The notes beneath the pieces were generated by a model that was given only the letters and a program-made list of their open reading frames with translations, ran no database searches and was not told where the DNA came from. Source: Hymenobacter monticola (GTDB taxonomy: Bacteria > Bacteroidota > Bacteroidia > Cytophagales > Hymenobacteraceae). Taken from it: 64,000 nt of DNA. The translations under genes were made by a program, and so were the position numbers. The stretch is from assembly GCF_022811645.1 (NCBI RefSeq), contig NZ_CP094534.1, positions 3,658,001-3,722,000 of the forward strand, read 5' to 3'. Positions 44,172 through 52,100 of this stretch are shown piece by piece; the first letter of the stretch is position 1; each line of letters begins with the position of its first letter.

Positions 44172-45203
44172 ATGCCCGACAACCTCACGCCCCTCAACGC
44201 CATCGGCGAATTCGCTTTGATTAACCGTCTGCAAGCCGGCCTCACGCTGCGCCAGCCCGGCTCGGTGCTGGGCATCGGCGACGACGCGGCCATCATCCGG
44301 CCCACCGCCGGCATGGAGCAGGTGATGACCACCGACTTGCTGGTGGAGGGCATTCATTTCGACCTCTCGTTCTGTCCCTTGCGGCACCTGGGCTACAAGG
44401 CCGTGGCCGTGAACGTGTCGGACGTGGCGGCCATGAACGCCCTGCCCACGCAGCTGGTGGTGGCCCTTTCGGTGGGCCCGCGCTTCACCGTGGAAGCCGT
44501 GGAAGAGCTGTATGCCGGCATGCGCCTGGCCTGCGAGGCCTACCACGTGGACCTGGTGGGCGGCGACACCACCGCCAGCCGCGGCGGCCTCACCCTGGCC
44601 GTGACGGTGCTGGGCGAAGTGCCCGCCGGCCAGGCGGCGCGCCGCAGCGGCGGCCAGCCCACCGACCTGCTGTGCGTGAGCGGCGACCTGGGCGGCGCCT
44701 TCCTGGGCCTGCAGGTGCTGGAGCGCGAAAAGCAAGCCTTCCTGGCCGACCCCGAAACCCAGCCCGAGCTGGCCAACTACGAGTACGTGGTGCAGCGCCA
44801 GCTCCGCCCCGAGGCCCGGCTCGACATCGTGCACGAGCTGCGCGAGCTGGGCATCCAACCCACCAGCATGATAGACGTTTCCGACGGGCTGGCCTCGGAG
44901 GTGTTGCACTTGTGCGCGGCCAGCGGCACGGGCGCCCGGGTGTTCAGCGAGTTTGTGCCCCTGGCCAACCCCACGCTGGAGGCCGCCGCCGAGTTCAACC
45001 TCGACCCCATCACCTGCGCCCTCAACGGCGGCGAGGACTACGAGCTGCTGTTCACGGTGCCCGTTACGGACCACGAGAAAATCAAAAACCACCCCGATAT
45101 CACCATTCTCGGCCACCTCACCGACAAGGCCGACGGAGCCAATCTGATAACTAAAACCGGCCAGCCCATTCCGCTGAAAGCACAGGGCTGGACCAGCTTC
45201 TAG
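44172..45203 (+). CDS. thiL: Thiamine-monophosphate kinase
   Basis: Phosphorylates thiamine phosphate to thiamine pyrophosphate, 343 residues, the usual length. Motifs: GEFALINRLQ at the start, LGIGDDAAII with the metal Asp pair, MTTDLLVEGIHFDLSF, GYKAVAVNVSDVAAMNA, VDLVGGDTT, SMIDVSDGLASEVLHLC and NGGEDYELLFTV. All are standard for ThiL of the AIR synthase-like fold. No other thiamine gene is nearby. Confidence 0.96.
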   Translation: MPDNLTPLNAIGEFALINRLQAGLTLRQPGSVLGIGDDAAIIRPTAGMEQVMTTDLLVEGIHFDLSFCPLRHLGYKAVAVNVSDVAAMNALPTQLVVALSVGPRFTVEAVEELYAGMRLACEAYHVDLVGGDTTASRGGLTLAVTVLGEVPAGQAARRSGGQPTDLLCVSGDLGGAFLGLQVLEREKQAFLADPETQPELANYEYVVQRQLRPEARLDIVHELRELGIQPTSMIDVSDGLASEVLHLCAASGTGARVFSEFVPLANPTLEAAAEFNLDPITCALNGGEDYELLFTVPVTDHEKIKNHPDITILGHLTDKADGANLITKTGQPIPLKAQGWTSF

Positions 45204-45355
45204 GCTGCTTCCAGGCGGTTTTTGGGGTTTGGGATTAACCTTCTTAAAGCGCTGCCGTTAGGAGGGCAATCAAAAATATTCAGCCGGCTGGCACGCTAAT
45301 TGTCTTCCAGCTTTCATACCTGGAAATTTTTGCTTCCATTTTACCTTCTTCAGCC

Positions 45356-45871
45356 ATGAAAAAGCTCCCTTATTTCCTCGCTCTGATTATCCTGCTGAGC
45401 ACCGTATTCGGCTCAGCGCCCGCTAAAGCCCAGTGGAGCCCGCAAGCCAAGGGCGCCGTGATTGGCGGCCTGGGCGGTGCCGCTGCCGGTGCCATCATCA
45501 ACAAGCGCAACCGGGCCGTGGGCGGCGTGGTGGGCGGCGTGGCCGGCGGTGCCATTGGCTACGGTGTGGGCAAGCACATCGACAATAAAAAGAAGCAGCG
45601 CGCTGCTGCCGCTGCCCAGCAACGTGCCGTAGCGGCCCGCGAAGCTGAGTATCGTCGCGAGCTGGCCCTGGCCCGCAACCGCAAAACGACCGTGACCACG
45701 ACCAGCACCCAGCCTTCGGCCGTGCCGGTGAACAGCCTCACGGCTTCGGCAGCTCCCATGCCGGGCGCTGTGGCTCCGGCAGCGGTATCGAACACCTATC
45801 TGCCCAACCCGCACTACGGCGACGCTTCGAAGCCGTACTCAACCGAAGAAATTCGTCGGAAAAGCTGGTAA
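45356..45871 (+). CDS. Exported glycine-zipper protein of unknown function
   Basis: 171 residues. A signal peptide (ALIILLSTVFGSAPAKA) is followed by a glycine-zipper segment (AKGAVIGGLGGAAAGAII and VGGVVGGVAGGAIGYGVG), like YMGG/Rick_17kDa_Anti-type domains that insert in or span the outer membrane. A basic, Ala-rich helix comes next (KKKQRAAAAAQQRAVAAREAEYRRELALAR), and a Pro/Ser/Thr-rich tail ends in NPHYGDASKPYSTEE. Function unknown. Possibly envelope-associated. Confidence 0.85.
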   Translation: MKKLPYFLALIILLSTVFGSAPAKAQWSPQAKGAVIGGLGGAAAGAIINKRNRAVGGVVGGVAGGAIGYGVGKHIDNKKKQRAAAAAQQRAVAAREAEYRRELALARNRKTTVTTTSTQPSAVPVNSLTASAAPMPGAVAPAAVSNTYLPNPHYGDASKPYSTEEIRRKSW

Positions 45872-45885
45872 CCCCGGAATCTTAT

Positions 45886-45925
45886 AAAAAACAAACCCCG
45901 GGCGCCTGCGCCTGGGGTTTGTTAC
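45886..45925. terminator. Intrinsic terminator
   Basis: AACAAACCCC and GGGGTTTGTT pair around a GC-rich internal part. A TACTTTTA, one base off the -7 consensus, begins in its right edge and may be the promoter of the next gene. Confidence 0.8.
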
Positions 45926-45981
45926 TTTTAGCCCGTGGGTGATGAGGCCCACTACCTTTTCTTCACCAACACCTTGGACTT

Positions 45982-46437
45982 ATGAAATCCCTCCTTTGCA
46001 GCTTGTTTGTGGCCGTCGCGCTGAGCTCTTGTTCGAAAGCCGGCGACGCCGTGAATGTGCAAACCCTCGACCAGGACTTTATCAGCGCCTGGAACAGCCG
46101 CGACTCCGGCAAAATCACCGGCATGATGGCCGACGACGTGGCCTTTGTGCAGGGCAACGCCCACTGGAAGGGCAAAGACGAAGTGAGCCAGAAGTGGGTG
46201 AGCGCCACCATTGCCACCATCAGCAACCTGAAAACCAGCGTGAGCAGCAGCGGCACCGACGCCAACACAGCCTACGAGGCCGGCACCTTCTCGGTAGACG
46301 TGGCCCCCGCCGCACCCGGCGAGCCCGCCGGCTTTGGCGAAGGCAACTACATTTTCCTCTGGAAAAAAGCCGCCGACAATACCTGGAAGCTGAGCTACGC
46401 ACAACTGGAAGACCTGCCGGTGCAGCGCCGGAATTAG
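45982..46437 (+). CDS. NTF2-like lipoprotein (DUF4440/SnoaL-like)
   Basis: 151 residues. A lipoprotein signal (LCSLFVAVALSSC) has the lipid Cys at about residue 17. The mature domain (LDQDFISAWNSRDSGKITGMMADDVAFVQGNAHWKGKDEV, ending NTWKLSYAQLEDLP) has the length and pattern of a cone-shaped NTF2 fold. Such proteins bind small ligands or act as isomerases and many have no known activity. No catalytic residues are evident. Alone between palindromes. Confidence 0.85.
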   Translation: MKSLLCSLFVAVALSSCSKAGDAVNVQTLDQDFISAWNSRDSGKITGMMADDVAFVQGNAHWKGKDEVSQKWVSATIATISNLKTSVSSSGTDANTAYEAGTFSVDVAPAAPGEPAGFGEGNYIFLWKKAADNTWKLSYAQLEDLPVQRRN

Positions 46438-46466
46438 ATGGAGTGATGGCGCCAAGCGCCAAAGCA

Positions 46467-46561
46467 AACGTCATGCTGAGCGAAGCCGAAGCATCTCTAC
46501 TGCGGATAGTAAATAATTACTTGCGCGGTAGAGATGCTTCGGCTTCGCTCAGCATGACGTT
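46467..46561. repeat. Inverted repeat, GTCATGCTGAGCG family, copy 3
   Basis: The 34-bp arms at 46467-46500 and 46528-46561 are fully complementary (AACGTCATGCTGAGCGAAGC start). It sits between the convergent NTF2-like and unknown genes. Confidence 0.92.
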
Positions 46562-46591
46562 CTTTTTTATTAGGCTCCTACGTGGACTTTC

Positions 46592-46966
46592 TTAATCCTC
46601 TGGGTAGGGCACGAACACAAAGTTGGTGAACTCCTCATCCAGCACAAAGAGGCAGCAGAACTCATTGGGGTCTTTGTAGGTAGCCTGAAACGCCTCGACG
46701 CCCTCGGCACTGACGATGCCTTGCTGCACGAACAACTCCAGGTAGCTGGCGAAAACGTGCCACTCCAGCTGCATCTCGTCGGCGTTCACAAGCAGGCCGC
46801 CGAGGGGCACTTCCTGCTTGGCAAACACGAAAATGGGGTATTGGCTGATGTCGCGCTTGCGAATCTGGGCCGAGGCTTCGCCCAGCGTGTCGGACACCGT
46901 GGCGAAATCCTTGGTGATGGTGCCGAGGTATTTGCCGTTGAGTTCGGGGTCGTTGAAGTAGTCCAT
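46592..46966 (-). CDS. Hypothetical cytoplasmic protein
   Basis: 124 residues, acidic, with no signal peptide or membrane helix. I do not recognise the family. The start MDYFNDPELNGKYLGTITKDF and many aromatic residues (NFVFVPYPED at the end) suggest a compact alpha/beta fold. Codon usage agrees with neighbouring genes. It lies 12 bp after the following membrane-protein gene in the same direction, so it may be co-transcribed with it and with rlmD. Confidence 0.75.
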   Translation of the reverse strand: MDYFNDPELNGKYLGTITKDFATVSDTLGEASAQIRKRDISQYPIFVFAKQEVPLGGLLVNADEMQLEWHVFASYLELFVQQGIVSAEGVEAFQATYKDPNEFCCLFVLDEEFTNFVFVPYPED

Positions 46967-46978
46967 TTTATTATAGTG

Positions 46979-47515
46979 TCAAGCTAGGTTTAATCTTTCG
47001 ACGGTACGGATGAATAGGGCCGTTTTCTCTCTACTGTCGCTCAAAAAGAAAGGTAGCCGTCCTTTCCCAGTGCTTTGATTCATGGTGTTTATATGTAACT
47101 CACCATCTTTTATCAGCACAACGACAACCTGACCAGTTCCTAGCCATTGGCTTGGAATCATAGCTTGAATTACGTGCTTATTATTCTGCTGAATGCTCCA
47201 ACCCAGATGATTGAAAGCGGACTCGGCTAATTTTCTATTGCTGGCAAGATTCAAACCGGTTTCAAGTGGAGTTACCTCCCGTTCCTTAAGCAGGCAATAG
47301 ATGCCATAGCCACAGAGTAGGCCGAATATGATAAACGCTGGAATGGCTTGCAGTCGGTTGCTGTCACTTGTCTCGATAAAAACAAACACAGCGCTGACAG
47401 CCCATATGGCAATACAGGGAAAAAGTCCGACAAAACCGCCGTACCAGTCAACATTTTTGGGCATTTTCCCCACGCGCATGGCGGTGCGGGCTTCTGCGGG
47501 CGTTAGCCAGACCAT
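46979..47515 (-). CDS. Hypothetical membrane protein, low-GC
   Basis: 178 residues. Two hydrophobic helices (GGFVGLFPCIAIWAVSAVFVF and IPAFIIFGLLCGYGIYCLL) are followed by a soluble C-terminal part (AFNHLGWSIQQNNKHVIQAMI to the end). Family unknown. The start codon is directly adjacent to the stop codon of rlmD (no gap), so translation is probably coupled. Its base composition is clearly more AT-rich than that of its neighbours, which hints at recent acquisition. Confidence 0.78.
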   Translation of the reverse strand: MVWLTPAEARTAMRVGKMPKNVDWYGGFVGLFPCIAIWAVSAVFVFIETSDSNRLQAIPAFIIFGLLCGYGIYCLLKEREVTPLETGLNLASNRKLAESAFNHLGWSIQQNNKHVIQAMIPSQWLGTGQVVVVLIKDGELHINTMNQSTGKGRLPFFLSDSREKTALFIRTVERLNLA

Positions 47516-48928
47516 CTACTTCAACTCCAGCGCCACCACATTCTCCACGTGGTGGGTGTGCGGGAACATGTCCACCGGCTGCACGCGGGTCACTTTGTAG
47601 GCGGCATCCAGCAGCTCCAGGTCGCGGGCTTGGGTGGCGGGGTTGCAGCTGATGTACACGATGCGGGGGGCGCGCAGCTCCAGCAGGCGCTTCACCACGT
47701 CTTCGTGCATGCCGGCGCGTGGCGGGTCGGTAATGAGGACGTCGGGGCGGCCGTGGTGGGCGGTGAACTCGGCCGTGAGCACGTCCTTCATGTCGCCCGC
47801 AAAGAACTCCATGTTGGTGATGTTGTTGATTTCGGCGTTCACGTGGGCGTCGGCCACGGCCTGCTCCACGTACTCGACGCCGATGACCTTGCGGGCCTGC
47901 CGGGCCACGAAGCTGGCGATGGTGCCGGCGCCGGTGTAGAGGTCGTACACCAGCTCGTCGCCCTTGAGGTCGGCAAACTCGCGGGCCACTTTGTAGAGCT
48001 GGTGGGCGCCTTCGGAGTTGGTTTGGTAGAAGGACTTGGGGCCGATGCGGAAGCGCAGGCCTTCCATTTCCTCCTCGATGTAGGGCTTGCCCTTGTAGTT
48101 CACCACCTCCAGGTCGTGGAAGGTTTCGTTGCCCTTGTTGTTGAGGACGTAGTTGAGCGAGGTAATCTGCGGGAATTTCTCGTACACGGCATCCAGCAGC
48201 GGCTCGATGCTGTGGTGGGGCAGGTAGCACTGCAAAATCACCATGATTTCGCCGGTGGTCTGGGCCGTGCGGATGATGAGGTTGCGCAGGTTGCCGGTCT
48301 GGCGCACGATGTTGCCGAAACGCAGGTCCCGCTCCCGCGCGTAGTCGCGGATGAAGAGGCGGATTTCGTTGCTCGGCTCGGGCTGCAGGTGGCAGTGCTG
48401 CACGTCGATTATCTTGTCGAAGCGGGCCGGGGTGTGGAAGCCCAGCACCCGGCGGTCGTAGTGCTGGGTATCGTCGTTGATTTGCTCGTTCGTCAGCCAG
48501 CCCATGAAGCTGAAGGTGTACTCCAGCTTGTTGCGGTAGTAGGTGCGCTGGGGCGAGGGCAGAATCTGCTGGATTTCGGGCAGCGCCACTTTGCCGATGC
48601 GCTGCAAGGTGTCTTCCACCTGCTGCTGCTTGAAGCGCAGCTGCGAGTCGTAGCCCAGGTGCTGCCACTTGCAGCCCCCGCAGGTGCCGAAGTGCTGGCA
48701 AAACGGCGTGGTGCGCAGCTCGGAGTAGGCGTGGAAGTGCGTGGGCACGGCTTCCAGGAAATTCTTCTTGGCTTTGGTGACGCGCAAATCGACCACGTCG
48801 CCGGGGGCGACCTGCGACACGAAGATGACCAGATTTTCGATGCGCACCAGGCACTTGCCTTCGGCCACCATGTCCTGGATGGTGACGTTGCGGAGCAGCT
48901 CCGCGGGAATGTTTTTCATTCGGCTCAT
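47516..48928 (-). CDS. rlmD: 23S rRNA (uracil-5)-methyltransferase, RumA/RlmD family
   Basis: An SAM-dependent enzyme that makes 5-methyluridine in 23S rRNA (U1939 in E. coli numbering). 470 residues. An N-terminal TRAM-like domain is followed by the Fe-S cysteines Cys77, Cys83 and Cys86 in CQHFGTCGGCKWQHLGYD, with a fourth in the QHCHLQPEP stretch. The methyltransferase part has LYTGAGTIASFVA, the catalytic-type DPPRAGMHEDVV and ISCNPATQARDL with the nucleophile Cys. The start may also be Met4 (MKNIPAELLR). RlmCD versus RlmD specificity is not settled by sequence. Confidence 0.93.
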   Translation of the reverse strand: MSRMKNIPAELLRNVTIQDMVAEGKCLVRIENLVIFVSQVAPGDVVDLRVTKAKKNFLEAVPTHFHAYSELRTTPFCQHFGTCGGCKWQHLGYDSQLRFKQQQVEDTLQRIGKVALPEIQQILPSPQRTYYRNKLEYTFSFMGWLTNEQINDDTQHYDRRVLGFHTPARFDKIIDVQHCHLQPEPSNEIRLFIRDYARERDLRFGNIVRQTGNLRNLIIRTAQTTGEIMVILQCYLPHHSIEPLLDAVYEKFPQITSLNYVLNNKGNETFHDLEVVNYKGKPYIEEEMEGLRFRIGPKSFYQTNSEGAHQLYKVAREFADLKGDELVYDLYTGAGTIASFVARQARKVIGVEYVEQAVADAHVNAEINNITNMEFFAGDMKDVLTAEFTAHHGRPDVLITDPPRAGMHEDVVKRLLELRAPRIVYISCNPATQARDLELLDAAYKVTRVQPVDMFPHTHHVENVVALELK

Positions 48929-48950
48929 AAGGGTGCAAAACTACTCTCTG

Positions 48951-49155
48951 AACCACGGATTCGCTCGGATTTTTCGGATGCCACGGATTTTGTGGGCAAT
49001 TGCAGGTGCCAGAGTTGCCATCGGGCAAACTCAACTTGCTACGCAGATTCCCAACAAAAAAGGCCACCCAAGCGGGTGGCCTTTTTGCTACTTAATTGCT
49101 CAGAAGACGTCTACGAAATCCGTGGCATCCGAAAAATCCGAGCGAATCCGTGGTT
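48951..49155. repeat. Terminator-bearing inverted repeat, GAATCCGTGGT family, copy 2
   Basis: Arms at 48951-48994 and 49116-49155 match in about 40 bp (AACCACGGATTCGCTCGGAT start), the same arm sequence as the copy at 36970-37153. An intrinsic terminator lies between. The right arm ends on the first base of the stop codon of the T9SS type B gene. Confidence 0.9.
49055..49087. terminator. Bidirectional intrinsic terminator
   Basis: AAAAAAGGCCACCC and GGGTGGCCTTTTT form the stem with a short loop. On the minus strand it would end the transcript of the 2014-residue protein gene. Confidence 0.9.
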
Positions 49156-52100
49156 TATTTCACTACCTCGAACCAGTTTTTGATGCTGGTGCCGTTGGGC
49201 AGTTTCAGTAGGTAGAAGTACTGGCCGGCGGCAATGCTTGGGTCGTCGCCCCAGTTGTTCTGGTAGTTGGTGGTGCTGTACACCTCGCGGCCCCAGCGGT
49301 TGAACACAGTGAAGGTGTTGCCGGGGTAGAGGGCGATGTTGTCAATCACCAGCACGTCGTTCTGCCCGTCGCGGTTCGGCGTGATGATGTTGTACACCTT
49401 GGTGTCGCCGGAGAACTGCACAGTGGTTTCGTTCGAGTTGGAGGTGAAGTTCAGCGGGGTGCCGTTGATGAAGGCAATGACCCGGAATTTCTGCTCAAAC
49501 CCGAAGCCCGAAGCCGTGGCATTGCCATCGGTATTTGAGATGGTGGCTTGCAGAACATTGCCCGGCACGCGGAGCACTTCGGTCCCGGCGTTGGCATCCA
49601 AGCGGCGAACGATGATGTATTCGCTAACCGTGGCTCCTGCATAAGCATTCCAGCTCAGGGCCACGCTGCCTTGGTTGCGGCCGCCCGTGCCGGGCGAGGC
49701 CACGGCCACCAGGCGCACCGTCTGCACCACCGAGCTCGAAATGAGGTTGCCGCAGCCGTTGGTCAGGTCGAGGCGGTACTCGTAGGTGTTGGCGTTGGCA
49801 TCCACGTTGGTGGCATCGGTGTAAGTAATCGACGATACCGGCGTTTGGCCCACGGCCACGAATGCCCCGCTGCCCGCCACGCGGCGCATGATTTGCACCT
49901 GGTTGGGGGTGTTGGTGGCGCCCGTAGTGCGCAGCGTCAGCACAATGCGGTTGTTGCTGGCAATGTCGACCGAGCCCAGCGTGAGCGCAATGCCGGGGCT
50001 GTCGAACAGCACCGTGCGGGTGGCGGCAGCGCTGGGGCAGGAGGCCGGGCTGGCACTCACTTCCTGCACGCTCACCGAGTACGGGCCCGTGGCATTGAAG
50101 CGCACCGTGACGGTGCTGGCCGTGAGCGGCGTGGAGGTGATGGTGCCGCCCACGATGGTCCACTGATAGCTGGCGCCCGGGGTGGGGTTAGCCACGGCGT
50201 ACTGCTGGGTCTGGGCCACGTTGCACACAAAGCCCGAGCCCGAGATGACGGGCGTGGCCGGCGTGGGGTTCACGGTGAAGGGAGCCGTGTAGAGCGGGCC
50301 TGCGCAGCCGGCCGAAGTGGTTTCCTGCACCGTGAGGGTGTAGTTGCCGGGGGCGGGCAGCGTGTTCAGGGTGCGGGTGCTGCCGGTACCGACCAGCGTG
50401 GTGCCGCTCAGGATGAAGCTATAGGTCGAGCCCGTGAAGCCGCCCGGCAGGGCAAACGTGACGGGGCCGCTGCCCTGGCACACCCGTGCCGGAGCGGTGA
50501 TGGTCAGGTTGGTGCGCGGCGAGGGGTTGATGAGCACGCGCAGCGTATCGGACGTGCCCAGGCAGCGCACGCCGCTTGCGGGGTTGCTGGTTTCCGTCAC
50601 CACAATCTTGCCGATGGTGGGCGTCGTCACCGGGGCCCAGTTCACCGTCACCGTGTTCTGGAAAGTGCTCACCTGCGTGCCGCCGATGATGGTCCAGCCA
50701 TACGTCGAGCCGTTGGCAAACGAGCCACTGGTGTAGGTGTAGGGGCCATCGGCCTGGCACACCGAGCGGGGCAGCGGCGCCACGGCCACCACGTCGCCGG
50801 GGCCGGTGGGGCGCACCGTTTGCAGGCGCGGGTTAATGACGATGGGCAGCGTGGTCGTGTCCGAAGAGCAGCCCTGGGCGTTCAGGCGGAACACCTTCAC
50901 GTAGCCGCCCGTTTGGGCCGGGCCCCAGTTCACGGTGATGGCCGCTGTGCCCTGACCGGTGGCAATGGTGCCGCCGTTAACCAGCCAGGTATAAGCAGTG
51001 CCGGCCGGCGTGGGCACCGAGTAGGCAATGCCCGTCACGGTGGGGCATACCGAAGCCGGGCCCACGATGGACTCCGGTGCCGGGCGCGGGTTGATGGTCA
51101 CGACCACCGTGCTGGTGCTTACGCAGCCGCTGGCGGTGGTGGCCGTCAGGGTGTAGGTGCGGGTGATGGGGGTGGTTCCGGTGTTCACGCCCAGCAGCAC
51201 GGGCTGGGCCACGGTGGCACTGCTCAGGTTGGTGGCCGGGCTCCAGCTGTAGGTGTAGCCAGCTACCGGGACCGTACCCAGGGTTACCCGCTTGCCGTCG
51301 CACACGGCCACGGCCGGGCCGGCGTTGGCGGTCGAGGCCGGGTTCACGGTCACGGTCACGGTGCCGGTGGCCACGCAGCCATTGGCGGTGGTGGCCGTCA
51401 GGGTGAAGGTCGTGACGATGGGCGTGTTGGTCGTGTTGGCCAGCGTGAAGGTAGGGTTGGCAACCGATGCGCTGCTCAGGCCGGTGGCCGGGCTCCAGCT
51501 ATAGGTGTAGCCAGCCACCGGGGCGGCGCCCAGCGTAACGGCGTTGTTCGAGCAGGTCGTCTGGTTGGCGCCGGTCACGGCCACTGCGGCGGGGTTAACA
51601 GTTACAATCACCGTATCGCGCTGGAAGCAGCCGTTGCTCGTCGTCGCCAGCAGAATGTATTGCTGGGTGATGTTGGCGCCCGTCGTGTTGGGCAGGGTCA
51701 CCGTCGGGTTCAGCACCGAGGCACTGCTCAGGCCCGTGGCGGGGCTCCAGGTGTAAGTCGTGCCCGTCACAGCGGTGCCGGCACCAATGGTCGTGGCCAC
51801 GTTCGAGCAGGTTGCCTTGTCTGGGCCAGCCTGGGCCACAGCGGCGGGGTTCACCGTCACTACTACCGTGCTAGTGGCCGTGCAGCCGTTGGCCGTGGTG
51901 GCCGTCAGGGTATAAGTCTGGGTGATGTTGGCGCCGGTCAGGTTGGGCAACGTCACGGTGGGGTTCAGTACCGAAGCGCTGCTTAGGCCCGTAGTGGGCG
52001 TCCAAGCATAGGTGGTGCCGGCCACAGCCGTGCCGGTGCCGATGGCGACGGGCACGTTTGAGCAAGTCGATTTCGCTACGCCGGCTTGGGCCACGGCGGC

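Noticed and set aside
17797..46561. Insertion sequence behind the GTCATGCTGAGCG inverted repeats
   Set aside because: Each element is only about 90-110 bp, with no transposase and no flanking target-site duplication that I could see.
47448..49067. 539-codon minus frame overlapping rlmD
   Set aside because: Arg/Pro/Ala-rich alternative frame of rlmD, whose own frame has all methyltransferase motifs.
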